From positions 1,054,001 to 1,118,000 of the forward strand of contig OW818681.1 in assembly GCA_942493075.1 (NCBI GenBank): DNA of 64,000 bases. The letters run 5' to 3'. The translations under genes and the position numbers were made by a program. Shown here in pieces: positions 44,966-54,001 of this stretch (positions within the stretch are counted from its first letter, which is position 1; each line of letters begins with the position of its first letter). A model generated the notes under the pieces. It had not been told where the DNA came from. It ran no database searches and worked only from the letters and a program-made list of their open reading frames with translations. The stretch comes from JBBQYD01 sp942493075 (GTDB lineage Bacteria; Verrucomicrobiota; Verrucomicrobiia; Limisphaerales; UBA8199).

Positions 44966-45307
44966 TTAGTAGCGCTCGCGGCGTCCGCCGCCGCCACCAC
45001 CACCGCTGCCACCACGGAACTCGCGGCGACCACCACCACCACCACCAGCCGGGCGATCTTCGCGCGGACGGGCGATATTGACAGTCAGGGCACGGCCGGA
45101 AAGTTCCTTGCCGTTCATGGCTTCGATAGCCTTTTCTGCCTCTTCAGGCGTGCTCATGGTCACGAAACCGAAACCACGGGGACGGCCTGTAGCACGATCC
45201 ATCATTAGGTTGGCTTCCACAACTGTGCCGTGGGCCGCGAACGCGTCTTGAAGATCGTTCTCCGTAATGTTGAACGACAGGTTCCCTACAAACAATTTTG
45301 CACTCAT
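44966..45307 (-). CDS. Glycine-rich RRM RNA-binding protein
   Basis: 113 residues: one RNA recognition motif with RNP2 (LFVGNLSF, residues 5-12) and RNP1 (RGFGFVTM, about residues 44-51), then a Gly/Arg tail (about 30 residues) ending RRERY. Such proteins occur in cyanobacteria, Verrucomicrobia and others, and in cyanobacteria some respond to cold. The gene has a long upstream region (about 220 bases to the cupin gene) and its own terminator; no regulator site could be recognised. Confidence 0.93.
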   Translation of the reverse strand: MSAKLFVGNLSFNITENDLQDAFAAHGTVVEANLMMDRATGRPRGFGFVTMSTPEEAEKAIEAMNGKELSGRALTVNIARPREDRPAGGGGGGRREFRGGSGGGGGGGRRERY

Positions 45308-45530
45308 CTAATCTCTAAGGTTTGTTCTCTGATCGTCTCTCTAACTATCCAGACTGTTCCCGCCTATCGGGTTTCAATCATTCACTGAACCGAGTTCACT
45401 TGAAGATCACCATGCCGTGGGAGCGACAACCATTTAACAAACACAAAGGCCACATTGACTGAACGCGCAGGAATTGCAAGTAATTAAATCACCTTACTAG
45501 GGTAGGGGATTACCCTATACATTTTCCAAC

Positions 45531-45980
45531 TCAGTTACCAGTGCTCCCAGTCAAAACGTAACGGTGCACATCTGAGGCATCGAATTCCTGGGGGCTATAT
45601 TCGAGCGCAGTGCCCGGCTCCAGAATCCGAAGGGCGTGAGCGATGCCTGGCGCGATCTCGAGCAAATCGCCCGCCTGACAAATAAGCTTTTCCTGATGCC
45701 GTGAGGACACCTCCTCCAGGATGGCTTCGATTCGGCCACTTACCAGGTAGACAAACTCGTGCTTGTGATGATGGAAATGATTGCCCCTTAACGTCTGTTC
45801 ACGCAGTTCCAGGGCGGCCAAATAGTGAATGCCGGGGTTGCCGGTGAGGATTTGAGCAAGCTCACCCTGAGCGAGCCGAAGCCGCTTGGGCTCCGTCGGA
45901 ACGGCTTCGGCCGGATTATCGAAGACCGGCAAGGTGGTTTTTCGAATGCGGCCATTCCACAGCGAGATCGGCGTGTTCAT
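45531..45980 (-). CDS. Cupin-domain protein
   Basis: 149 residues. The cupin barrel shows the metal-site motif HFHHHKHEFVYLVSGRIEAIL (first 20 residues are the key part: His cluster and Glu) and the second motif GDLLEIAPGIAHALRI. It resembles small sugar-nucleotide isomerase-like or sensing cupins. No pathway partner is adjacent, so the reaction is unknown. It is transcribed towards the RRM gene. Confidence 0.8.
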   Translation of the reverse strand: MNTPISLWNGRIRKTTLPVFDNPAEAVPTEPKRLRLAQGELAQILTGNPGIHYLAALELREQTLRGNHFHHHKHEFVYLVSGRIEAILEEVSSRHQEKLICQAGDLLEIAPGIAHALRILEPGTALEYSPQEFDASDVHRYVLTGSTGN

Positions 45981-46038
45981 CAGCGTGCTCTAGAGTCGCT
46001 CGGCCAAAGGCAAAAAGCGAGCTCGGTCGGTAAAGTAG

Positions 46039-46057
46039 AAGAGCCGTCTCGGCTCTT
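46039..46057. repeat. REP-like palindrome AAGAGCCG-TCT-CGGCTCTT
   Basis: Perfect eight-base arms with a TCT loop just upstream of the cupin gene. Related cores GAGCCGTCTCGGC and GAGCCGTTTCGGC occur at 53917-53936 and 54543-54563, defining a short dispersed family. Confidence 0.65.
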
Positions 46058-46099
46058 GCAGGCCCGCGTGTCCTCGGTCGCACCTGTCCCCTGATTACG

Positions 46100-46357
46100 C
46101 ACGCGGAGGCGCGGAGAGGAAGGAAAGAATTTAATCACGCCAAGACGCGAAGACTGCCAAGAAAACCGAGGAAAAGGAACCCCTCTCCGTTCTCTCGGTC
46201 CGCTCCTGTTCCCAAGGTCTTTTCTTGTCTTCTTGGTTGTGCAAAGACTTTTGCGATCAGAAGGGGAACCGAGACCTGGGATTTTCTGTCTCTCCTTAAA
46301 ATCTTCGCGTCTTGGCGTGAGCTTATTTCCATTTTTTCTCCTCCGCGCCTCCGTGTG
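46100..46357. mobile_element. MITE-like element with about 54-bp imperfect inverted ends
   Basis: The left arm (46100-46153) and right arm (46302-46357) are reverse complements over more than 50 bases with few differences. The innermost 19 bases (46135-46153 and 46302-46320; TCACGCCAAGACGCGAAGA) are perfect, and the outer parts share CGGAGGCGCGGAG. The interior of about 150 bases has no coding capacity of note. This is the structure of a non-autonomous element. No clear target-site duplication is seen. A one-armed copy lies at 32065-32145. Confidence 0.75.
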
Positions 46358-46600
46358 AAAGTATGTGCTTGGTGAAAACCCTGACGGGCCGATGGGAAAA
46401 CCGCTGATAATCAAGCGCTAACGGAAAAGGGACAATTCCTCCTCCGCGGTGGCATTACCCGTTTTATTAGCGGTTTACCTTGTAGCTTTTTTCGAGGCTT
46501 GACTTTATTCGCTACAGGCGTTTACTGGGCTTCCAATGGATAAACTTAATGAATCGGAAACTGATGCGCTAATCAGTATTCGGTTCTGAAGGGTTCGGGA

Positions 46601-47026
46601 ATGCGTGGCTATCGTTTATCAATCTTGAGTAATGTCCTTGGCGCTTTTTGGGTGGCGTTTGGCCTGGTTTGCGTTGTTCTTTTCGCCTTGGGCCTAGCCG
46701 AATCTCTCGTGTCGGGAAAGGTTGGTTCTCCACTCGATTGCGGGTTGGGGCTGCTCTTGGGGATTATCTTGATCTTAGGGGGGATTGGCTTTCTGCGGGG
46801 AACCAAATGGGGGCGGCTGACATTGATATTCGTGCTGCCTGCCGTTGGCTATTGGGCGTTGACTCTGAGCGCTTTGTTTTTATTTAAAGGCCTTCGTGTC
46901 TTCCATGCTGCATGTTGTGGTCTCGTTGTCGCGGTGGCCATCGCGACGTGGATACTGGCCCTGATTTTCGAGCGGATAAACAAAAGGTCAACTATTATTA
47001 TGCGTAACGGTGCGCCGCCGCAATGA
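46601..47026 (+). CDS. Small four-helix membrane protein, function unknown
   Basis: 141 residues with four predicted membrane helices (VLGAFWVAFGLVCVVLFALG; LGLLLGIILILGGIGFL; LTLIFVLPAVGYWALTL; CCGLVVAVAIATWILALIF), separated by short loops with a basic RGTKWGR between helices 2 and 3. No family recognised. It stands alone between the MITE-like element and an MBL gene. Confidence 0.65.
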   Translation: MRGYRLSILSNVLGAFWVAFGLVCVVLFALGLAESLVSGKVGSPLDCGLGLLLGIILILGGIGFLRGTKWGRLTLIFVLPAVGYWALTLSALFLFKGLRVFHAACCGLVVAVAIATWILALIFERINKRSTIIMRNGAPPQ

Positions 47027-47565
47027 GGTGGCTAACTGTATGGTCTCCCTGGGAGTTCGCACTGCTGTTGGAGAGCCGGAACAGAGAGCAAAGCAAACCT
47101 TAGGGCACCTTCCTCATTCAAGCCCCTGAACGGTTATGCTCGCCGATAGGATTACCGCGGGCGGGAGTTTGGGCAACCTCTCTCGACCGGGATGCTGCGC
47201 CCAGTATCCTTATTTAAGCGCGGGTCGGTGCTATTGCCTTGCTCGCCGTTCTGGCCTTGGGTCACACCCAATTCGTTGGGCTGGCCGCCTCCTACTGCTC
47301 GTTTCCGATTCTCTTCCTCCTTTGTATTGGTGGTTCGCCGCTCCTGGGCGCGGCGTGAGCGCCGATGCTCAGTGGTAACGGGTTGTGATTTTTTGTACTC
47401 CATGCTCTCACCATCCGGGGGTACCCACGCTGATGCAAGGGGGCAACGGCAGGCAGAAAGCGCGTAAAAAACCCCATGTAACGCTTCACGCGGCTGGGCC
47501 AGAGTGCGCGGGCGGCAAGATGGCGGGTTTCGCCATTCATCCGCTGTCAGTTTTCAAGAGGAGCT
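47027..47565. other. Intergenic region without recognisable features
   Basis: About 540 bases with only short frames on both strands (60-90 codons) that lack protein-like composition or domain motifs. The only functional signal recognised is the ribosome binding site of the following gene at its right end. Confidence 0.5.
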
Positions 47566-47568
47566 ATG

Positions 47569-48429
47569 ATGAAACAAATCCCTGTCTCACCCAGTGCGCG
47601 AGCCAACCGGCTTGAGCCGAGTGTTTCGCGTCATAGCGGGACCCACGACGCAACGGGTGACCTGGCATACAAACGGTTGGCCATTGTTAATGTTATTCTC
47701 TTCGGACCACCGGGGGCCGGCGATCGGCAATGGGTGCTGATCGACGCCGGCGTGATGGGCACCGCGCGGTTAATTTCGCGAGCTGCAGCGCAACGGTTTG
47801 GAGCGGACTCGCGTCCGGCCTGCATTGTAATTACTCACGGCCACTTCGATCATGTCGGTGCATTAGAGAAGCTGGCCGCACATTGGGAGGTTCCCATTTA
47901 CGCGCACGAGTTGGAGATGCCGTACCTGAGTGGCCAATCTTCTTACCCTGCGCCAGATCCTTCTGTTGGAGGAGGGTTCATGTCCACCCTTTCTGCCATG
48001 TATCCCCGGGGCCCCATCAATGTCGGCAAATGGTTAAACAAGCTGCCCGAGCGAGAAGTGCCGGGTATGCCTGACTGGCAATGGCTGCACACACCGGGCC
48101 ACACGGAGGGCCATGTCTCGCTGTGGCGGGAGAGTGATCGAACGCTGATCGCCGGTGACGCCTTCATCACTACAAACCAAGAGTCGGCTTACTCGGTAGC
48201 CGTGCAGAAACCTGAGTTGCACGGACCCCCCGCCTATTACACGCCGGATTGGGAAGCCGCCGAGCGGTCGGTGCAAACATTGGCAGACTTGGAGCCCGAG
48301 TTGGTTATTTCCGGGCACGGTCCGGCCCTGCGCGGAACCGAAATGCGTGAAGCGCTCCACTTGCTCGCCAGAGAGTTCAAGCAAATCGCCGTCCCTGAGC
48401 AAGGGCGATACGTCAAAGTGGGTGATTAG
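47569..48429 (+). CDS. MBL-fold metallo-hydrolase
   Basis: 286 residues. A metallo-beta-lactamase fold with DAGVMGT, the metal motif THGHFDHVGAL, HTPGHTEGHVSLW (third His) and the metal-bridging Asp in AGDAFITT, with ISGHGPALRG near the end. It is a glyoxalase II-like hydrolase of unknown substrate. A strong Shine-Dalgarno, AAGAGGAG (47556-47563), precedes two tandem ATGs at 47566 and 47569; the second gives the better spacing (5 bases). It is monocistronic by context. Confidence 0.85.
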   Translation: MKQIPVSPSARANRLEPSVSRHSGTHDATGDLAYKRLAIVNVILFGPPGAGDRQWVLIDAGVMGTARLISRAAAQRFGADSRPACIVITHGHFDHVGALEKLAAHWEVPIYAHELEMPYLSGQSSYPAPDPSVGGGFMSTLSAMYPRGPINVGKWLNKLPEREVPGMPDWQWLHTPGHTEGHVSLWRESDRTLIAGDAFITTNQESAYSVAVQKPELHGPPAYYTPDWEAAERSVQTLADLEPELVISGHGPALRGTEMREALHLLAREFKQIAVPEQGRYVKVGD

Positions 48430-48585
48430 GTCGACGAGCGGGGCAGCCAGAAAGGGTTAGAAGGACTCGCGTTGATGCTGAGGCCCGAAGCCAGAGGTCA
48501 GGCACGGCAGGAATCAGGGTTAAGAGTTAGGAATGCCACAGATGTGCTCAAGAATACACCTGATGCGTGGGCCTCGGTGTTGTAG

Positions 48586-48605
48586 GCCCGGTGTCCTCAC
48601 CGGGC
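48586..48605. repeat. REP-like palindrome GCCCGGT-N6-ACCGGGC, copy 2
   Basis: Arms identical to copy 1 (26111-26130), with matching flanks TGTTGTAG before and GGGTCCGTTT after. It lies past the thrC stop but lacks a T tract on either strand. Confidence 0.7.
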
Positions 48606-48645
48606 GGGTCCGTTTCGTTCTCCTAATGTGTGGAAAGGGGAACCC

Positions 48646-49980
48646 TCAGCCCTGCTGCTCCAATGCCTTCTGGAGCGCCTCTTTGACGGCGTCCAATCGG
48701 GCGGGGAGTTCTATCGGCTGGTTGGCGTGCGCGGATGGGAAACCGAGTTCACGCTGATGGTATTTGACTTTCATTTCCACGAACTTAAGCCCATGCGCCG
48801 TGGAGATGACGACCACCTTTTCTGCTGTATCAATCTTGCCTGCCTTCAGCAGTTTTAGCATTGCGGCCAGTGCGACAGCAGTATGCGGGCAAGTAAACAT
48901 GCCGGTGCGGTCTGCCAGGGCTGCTGCATCCGCGAGTTCCTCTTCCGTGGCTTGCTCAACGATGCCGTTGAACTGTCTTAAGGTGCGAACGGCTTTCTCA
49001 AAGCTCACCGGGTTGCCGATCTGGATGGCGCTGGCCAGAGTTTTTTGTGCCTGGATGGGCTCGAAGCTCTCAAAGTTACGCAGGTACGCACGATAGAGAG
49101 GATTGGCGCGTTCCGCCTGGGCGACAACAATCCGCGGCAGTTTGCTGACCAACCCCAGGTCTTTCATCATTAAGAGGCCTTTGCCCAGGGCAGATACGTT
49201 CCCCAGATTGCCTCCTGGAATCACGATCACATCGGGGCATTCCCAATCAAACTGCTGAACGATTTCAATGCCAACGGTCTTTTGGCCCTCGACCCGCAGC
49301 GAGTTCATCGAGTTTGCCAGGTACAGCGTGGGGTCTTTTGTGATTTCCTGAACCAGGCGCATGCAACCGTCAAAATCCGTATCGAGATACAGCACCAGAG
49401 ATCCGTTGGACACCGGCTGAATCAGTTGAGCCAAGGAGATCTTCCCCCGGGGCAGCAGCACGATGGATTGAATCCCGGCGGCGGCGCAATAGGTGGCCAG
49501 CGCGGCGGATGTATCGCCTGTCGATGCGCAAGCGACGGCTTTGATCGGGGCGCCATCGGCGATCATCTGTTTCACCTGCGACACGAGCACGGTCATTCCG
49601 AGGTCCTTGAATGAACCGCTGTGGGTATTGCCGCAGAGCTTAATCCAGAGGTCGTTTAGACCGATCATTTTGCCGAAGCGCTCCGCCCAGAAGAGATTCG
49701 TTCCGCCTTCGTACAGCGAGACGATGTTCTCGTCTTTGATTTGGGGAAGTATCCACTCCTTCTTGCCCCAAACGCCGGAGCCATAGGGCCATTGAGTGCT
49801 CTTATACCGATCTTCGAAAGTCTTTTTCCATGCCTGGGCGGTGGTCTGGGCCAGCGCTGTCATGTCGTGCTGCACTTCCAGCAGGGAACTGCATTCCTTG
49901 CAGCTATAAATAATCGAGTTGAGCGGATACACCGCTCCGCATTTCGGGTTAATGCATTGAAACCAGGCTTTATTTGACAT
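48646..49980 (-). CDS. thrC: Threonine synthase
   Basis: 444 residues from the ATG at 49980 (MSNKAWFQC); the ATG at 50034 would add 18 non-conserved residues. A zinc-ribbon-like N-terminus (CINPKCG ... CKECSSLL) precedes a fold-type II PLP enzyme with YEGGTNL, the PLP Lys in HSGSFKDLGM, ASTGDTSAALA and the phosphate-binding GGNLGNVSA. It converts O-phosphohomoserine to threonine. It lies downstream of metX-metW, so both branches from homoserine are encoded together. Confidence 0.93.
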   Translation of the reverse strand: MSNKAWFQCINPKCGAVYPLNSIIYSCKECSSLLEVQHDMTALAQTTAQAWKKTFEDRYKSTQWPYGSGVWGKKEWILPQIKDENIVSLYEGGTNLFWAERFGKMIGLNDLWIKLCGNTHSGSFKDLGMTVLVSQVKQMIADGAPIKAVACASTGDTSAALATYCAAAGIQSIVLLPRGKISLAQLIQPVSNGSLVLYLDTDFDGCMRLVQEITKDPTLYLANSMNSLRVEGQKTVGIEIVQQFDWECPDVIVIPGGNLGNVSALGKGLLMMKDLGLVSKLPRIVVAQAERANPLYRAYLRNFESFEPIQAQKTLASAIQIGNPVSFEKAVRTLRQFNGIVEQATEEELADAAALADRTGMFTCPHTAVALAAMLKLLKAGKIDTAEKVVVISTAHGLKFVEMKVKYHQRELGFPSAHANQPIELPARLDAVKEALQKALEQQG

Positions 49981-50092
49981 GTTAACAGGCACGAAGCCCG
50001 GAGTTGCGCATTTGCTGCTCCGGGCCGCTGGCATCGACTATGACACACTCAGGAGTTGATGTTCAAGCAAACAGAGGATGGGGCAGGGCCAA

Positions 50093-51892
50093 TCAGCCAG
50101 CCCGGCTGATGACGAAGATAGCGAGATCAGCGTTCGAGTTTGGGTCCTTGAAAACCTCGGTGCCGCTCTCGGTATCCAGGAAGACTCTGCGATGCACCTC
50201 GATGCTTTTTGCGGCGCAGAAATCCTCAAAATCAGCAATGGTGAAGAAGCGGATGTTCGGGGAATTGTACCACTCGTTGTGGAGCACGCCGGATTTGGGA
50301 GCACGGCCTTGTTCCACCAGCATCTTGCGCAACCTGTGATAGGCGAAGTTGGGGATGCTGACGATGCAGAGCTTGCCCACGCGCGTGATCTCCATCACGG
50401 CGTTTTCCACGTCCAGGACTGCCTGGAGTGTTTGAGACATAATCACGCAATCGAACTCGCCGTTGTTAAAGGCGAGGCCTTTGTTGATGTCGGCCTGGAT
50501 GACGTCCAGGCCGCGGCTCACACAGGTGAGGATCTGTTGTTCATCGACCTCGACACCAACCAGCCGGCGATGATTTATAGCCTGCAAGCGTGCGAGCAAA
50601 CCGCCGCTGCCACAGCCCATATCCAGCACACTGGCACCTTCCGGGATCAACTCCATGATCCGGTCATAATCGATGCGATGCTGAGTAAAAATACTGGTAG
50701 GCCCATGCACGTCAGCGGGCGTGCCCTCGGGGTGCTCGGTGGTGACTGCAAGATGTGTGAGCCAGGCACGCGCCATCTCGCCGTAAGTGGCGAAATCATC
50801 TTCGAGAAGGAAGGCGTCGTGGCCGCATTCACTCTGCACATTGCAGTAGGTGACCGGCGCTTTGTTCGCTACGAGGGCGTTGACGATGTCACGCGATTGA
50901 TCAGGCGGAAACAACCAGTCACTGGAGAAGCTGATGACCAGCCATTTGGCATGTGCTTTGGACAGATTGCGGGCCAACTCCCGGGGTGTGCCCCCCAGGT
51001 CAAAGAGATCTAACGCGAGGGACAACGCAACATAACTGTTCGCATCGAAACGCTCGACGAATTTGGTGCCCTGATAGCCAAGGTATGAGCCGACGGAGAA
51101 AGTCTTTTCGAATTCGATCGCCACGTCCCGCGGTTGCAGGCGTGTGGCCTCAAACTTCTCGTTCATCGCCTGTGGGGAGAGATAGGTGATGTGCCCGATC
51201 ATCCGGGCGATCGCCAAACCAACCTCCGGGCCTTTCGGCTTATCGTAGTATTGCCCCCCGTGATAATGGGGATCGCGGAAGATGGCATTGCGGCCTACGA
51301 CATCGAACGCGATGGCTTGGCTGGTTAGCCGCGGGGATGTGGCGAGCACCACGATGCCCTTGGCTTTATCCGGAAGCTGAGTAGCCCAGGTGAGTGCCTG
51401 GTGGCCGCCTATTGAGCCGCCGACCACCGCCAGAAGTTGCTCAATGCCCAAATGCCGGACGAGTCGATACTGGACCTCAACCATGTCGCCGACAGTCACC
51501 GTAGGGAAGTCGCGTCCATAAGGTTTTCCGGTAGCCGGATTGATGCTGCCCGGGCCGGTCGTCCCGCGGCATCCCCCCAACAGGTTGGGACAGATGACAA
51601 AGAAGCGGTTGGTATCTACCGGCTTGCCCGGCCCCACAAAAACATCCCACCAACCCGGATCGTCCTCGTCATTGTGCCTGGCTACATGCGAGTCGCCGCT
51701 GATGGCGTGGCACACCAGAATGGCGTTGTCCTTGGCGGCATTGAGCTTGCCGTAGGTTTCGAAAGCGACAGTGACTTCCGGCAACGAACCCCCAGAGGCC
51801 AGGTTCAGTGGGCCCGGCAACGTCACATATGAGGCATACCGGAGCGGTTTCGCGTTCCGGAGACAGTCGCTATCAAAATGCAAGGGATTCAA
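50093..51892 (-). CDS. metX: Fused homoserine O-acyltransferase (MetX) and MetW methyltransferase-like protein
   Basis: 599 residues. Residues about 1-385 are MetX: an alpha/beta hydrolase with LVCHAISGDSH, the Ser nucleophile in GGSIGGHQAL, Asp in SFSSDWLFPP and His in CGHDAFLLE. Residues about 400-599 match MetW, a class I methyltransferase-like protein (SVLDMGCGSGGLLARL, IMSQTLQAV, SIPNFAYHRLR). In many bacteria metX and metW are adjacent separate genes; here they are one reading frame. The enzyme acylates homoserine for methionine synthesis; whether acetyl- or succinyl-CoA is used is not decided by sequence. It lies 17 bases after the phosphohexomutase gene. Confidence 0.92.
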   Translation of the reverse strand: MNPLHFDSDCLRNAKPLRYASYVTLPGPLNLASGGSLPEVTVAFETYGKLNAAKDNAILVCHAISGDSHVARHNDEDDPGWWDVFVGPGKPVDTNRFFVICPNLLGGCRGTTGPGSINPATGKPYGRDFPTVTVGDMVEVQYRLVRHLGIEQLLAVVGGSIGGHQALTWATQLPDKAKGIVVLATSPRLTSQAIAFDVVGRNAIFRDPHYHGGQYYDKPKGPEVGLAIARMIGHITYLSPQAMNEKFEATRLQPRDVAIEFEKTFSVGSYLGYQGTKFVERFDANSYVALSLALDLFDLGGTPRELARNLSKAHAKWLVISFSSDWLFPPDQSRDIVNALVANKAPVTYCNVQSECGHDAFLLEDDFATYGEMARAWLTHLAVTTEHPEGTPADVHGPTSIFTQHRIDYDRIMELIPEGASVLDMGCGSGGLLARLQAINHRRLVGVEVDEQQILTCVSRGLDVIQADINKGLAFNNGEFDCVIMSQTLQAVLDVENAVMEITRVGKLCIVSIPNFAYHRLRKMLVEQGRAPKSGVLHNEWYNSPNIRFFTIADFEDFCAAKSIEVHRRVFLDTESGTEVFKDPNSNADLAIFVISRAG

Positions 51893-51909
51893 CGTCAGGG
51901 CTCCTTAGG

Positions 51910-53322
51910 TCAGGCGAGCAGAGCTTTGCACGCGCTTTGGAGCTTGTTCAGGTTCCCCGCGGATTTGGCTTCAATGTAACAGCGGATCAAGGGTTCCGTG
52001 CCGCTGGCGCGGAAGGCCACCCACTCGTTGTTCGGCAGCAAATACTTGTAACCATCTGTGGTGATGAATTTTTGAACCTTGAACTTGCCGATGCTTTCCA
52101 GCCCCGAACCCAGCTTTTTGAGCAACGCATCCTTGGTGTCAGGCCGAATTGCCACGTTGATGCGGGTGGTATGAAACTCGCCGGTTCTTTTCTCCAAATC
52201 CCTCAGAATTCGTCCCAGGGATTTGCCTTCCGTTGCGACCAACTCGGCCATGAGCAGGCAAGCGAGAATACCGTCTTTTTCCGGAACGTGCCCCTTCACG
52301 CTCAGGCCACCCGATTCCTCACCACCGACAATGATCGGCTCGCTCTCCATCAGTGCCCCAATGTATTTAAAACCGACCGGGGTCTCATAAACCTTCACGC
52401 CCAGCAACTCGGCTACCGCGTCCACCTGGTGACTCGTCGGGACCGTGCGAACAACAGCACCGGTCCAGCCCCGATTCTTCTTCAAGTGATACAAGGCCAG
52501 AGCCAGGATTTGGTTGGGGGTCAGCCACGTTCCATCCTTGTCAACTATCCCGAACCGATCGGCATCGCCGTCCAAGCCAAGCCCGAGTTGGGCTTTGCCG
52601 CTACGGACGAGTTGGCTGGTTTCGGCCATGCCTTCGGCGTTCGGTTCGGGATGATGGCCGCCGAAAAGGGGATTCAACTCATTGTGAAAAATCGTGAGCT
52701 TGGCGCCGCTTTCCTCCAGCAAGGTATCGAGGTAACCGCGGCCGGTGCCGTACATCAGCTCAATGCCGAGCTTCAGGCGCGCCTTTTTAATGGTATCAAA
52801 ATCGATCAGCTTGCGGATTTGCTTGAAATAGGCCGGCTTGGGATCAAAGGTTTTGCATTCGAAGGTTCCAACAACCGCTGCTTTGAACTGCCAGTTCTCC
52901 GATTGCAGCCGGGCGATATTGTTTTCGATGGCACGGGTCACCTCAGGATGGGCTGGAGCGCCGTTCGAAGTCGAAAACTTGAGACCCTGATAGGGAGCCG
53001 GGTTATGGCTGGCAGTCATGTTGATGCCGCCGATGGCTTTGCGGGCGCGGATCGTGTGGGCAATGACAGGCGTAGGTGCATCCCGATCCGTCATGAGCGG
53101 TTGCAAACCGACCGCTTGCAGAACCTCCGCGGCGGCTAAGGAAAATTCACGACCCAGAAACCGCGTGTCATAACCAATAATAACGGTTTTGGAAGGCGCG
53201 TCCTTCAACCCGTTCAGATACTCAGCAATTCCCTGGGTGGCGACTCGGACATTCTCGAAGGTAAAATCCCGCGCAATGAGCCCGCGCCAGCCCGAAGTCC
53301 CAAATTTGATCGTTGTTGCCAT
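51910..53322 (-). CDS. Phosphoglucomutase/phosphomannomutase family protein
   Basis: 470 residues from the ATG at 53322 (MATTIKFGTSGWRGLIARDF). The alpha-D-phosphohexomutase domains are all present: phosphoserine loop TASHNPAPYQGLKF, Mg loop LDGDADRFG, sugar loop GGEESGG and phosphate loop FRASGTEPLIRCY. It interconverts hexose 1- and 6-phosphates; Glc versus Man preference is not clear. The ATG at 53445 would overlap nuoA and add unconserved residues. It starts 73 bases after nuoA. Confidence 0.93.
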   Translation of the reverse strand: MATTIKFGTSGWRGLIARDFTFENVRVATQGIAEYLNGLKDAPSKTVIIGYDTRFLGREFSLAAAEVLQAVGLQPLMTDRDAPTPVIAHTIRARKAIGGINMTASHNPAPYQGLKFSTSNGAPAHPEVTRAIENNIARLQSENWQFKAAVVGTFECKTFDPKPAYFKQIRKLIDFDTIKKARLKLGIELMYGTGRGYLDTLLEESGAKLTIFHNELNPLFGGHHPEPNAEGMAETSQLVRSGKAQLGLGLDGDADRFGIVDKDGTWLTPNQILALALYHLKKNRGWTGAVVRTVPTSHQVDAVAELLGVKVYETPVGFKYIGALMESEPIIVGGEESGGLSVKGHVPEKDGILACLLMAELVATEGKSLGRILRDLEKRTGEFHTTRINVAIRPDTKDALLKKLGSGLESIGKFKVQKFITTDGYKYLLPNNEWVAFRASGTEPLIRCYIEAKSAGNLNKLQSACKALLA

Positions 53323-53395
53323 AGTCAGTAAAATTGATTTGTGCCGGGAAGCGGCCTCAGCCATGTGCCTCTTTGATGCAAGCCCCCCCTGAGGA

Positions 53396-53782
53396 TCAGC
53401 TCTTCCAGTCGAATGCCCGTTTTTTGAGGGCGTAAATGTAACCAACGAAAAGAATCCCGATGAAGGAGATCATAGCTCCGAGGATCATCGGCCCATTTGA
53501 GCGAAGCATATCCTTGTAAACCACCGCCCACGGATAGAGGAAAACGACCTCAATATCGAACAGAATGAACAGCATGGCTACCAGGTAAAATTTGACAGAC
53601 ATGCGGGGGCTGCCGGAGCCAATGGGCAGCATGCCGCATTCGTAAGCGGTATCCTTGATGGCGGGGCGGCGGCCCCGTTTGCCCAACACAACTGACATGA
53701 TTAGCATGCCGGCTGAGAAGGCTACGGCGAGCACGGCCAGCATCAATACCGGCACGTACTGCGACAGTTGCGACTCTTCCAT
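53396..53782 (-). CDS. nuoA: NADH-quinone oxidoreductase subunit A
   Basis: 128 residues with three membrane helices (VLMLAVLAVAFSAGMLIM; FYLVAMLFILFDIEVVFLYPWA; ILGAMISFIGILFVGYIYAL) and the NuoA hallmarks YECGMLP and FDIEVVFLYPWAV. It is a membrane subunit of respiratory complex I. Usually it leads a nuoA-N operon; here it is followed by a phosphohexomutase and methionine genes, so the other subunits are elsewhere. Confidence 0.95.
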   Translation of the reverse strand: MEESQLSQYVPVLMLAVLAVAFSAGMLIMSVVLGKRGRRPAIKDTAYECGMLPIGSGSPRMSVKFYLVAMLFILFDIEVVFLYPWAVVYKDMLRSNGPMILGAMISFIGILFVGYIYALKKRAFDWKS

Positions 53783-53916
53783 GACCTGAATGTAAAATGC
53801 TCCCCCGCTTTGGCAAGTTTCTTTGCCGGGCCGGACATCGGATTATGCCGGTTTATTGTGTCATAATACAGCCCTGCAGGTGCAACGTTGCGAACCGGAA
53901 CGACCTCTGGGAAAGT

Positions 53917-53936
53917 GGAGAGCCGTCTCGGCGTCC
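53917..53936. repeat. REP-like palindrome (GAGCCGTCTCGGC core), left of RAYT element
   Basis: The sequence GGAGAGCCGTCTCGGCGTCC is imperfectly palindromic and shares its core with 46039-46057. It lies about 65 bases left of the RAYT remnant element. Confidence 0.5.
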
Positions 53937-54001
53937 CGTTGCCCCTCTTTGTCTTTACAGGGGGTCGGCATTCAGAGTTTCGCCTGGCGCACGTGCAGCC
54001 T

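Noticed and set aside
48586..48605. GC-rich hairpin after thrC as its terminator
   Set aside because: No T tract follows on the minus strand and the same sequence recurs elsewhere as a repeat.
51808..53139. 443-codon plus-strand frame opposite the phosphohexomutase and the metX-metW start
   Set aside because: The opposite strand encodes full catalytic motifs of two known enzymes; the plus frame has none.
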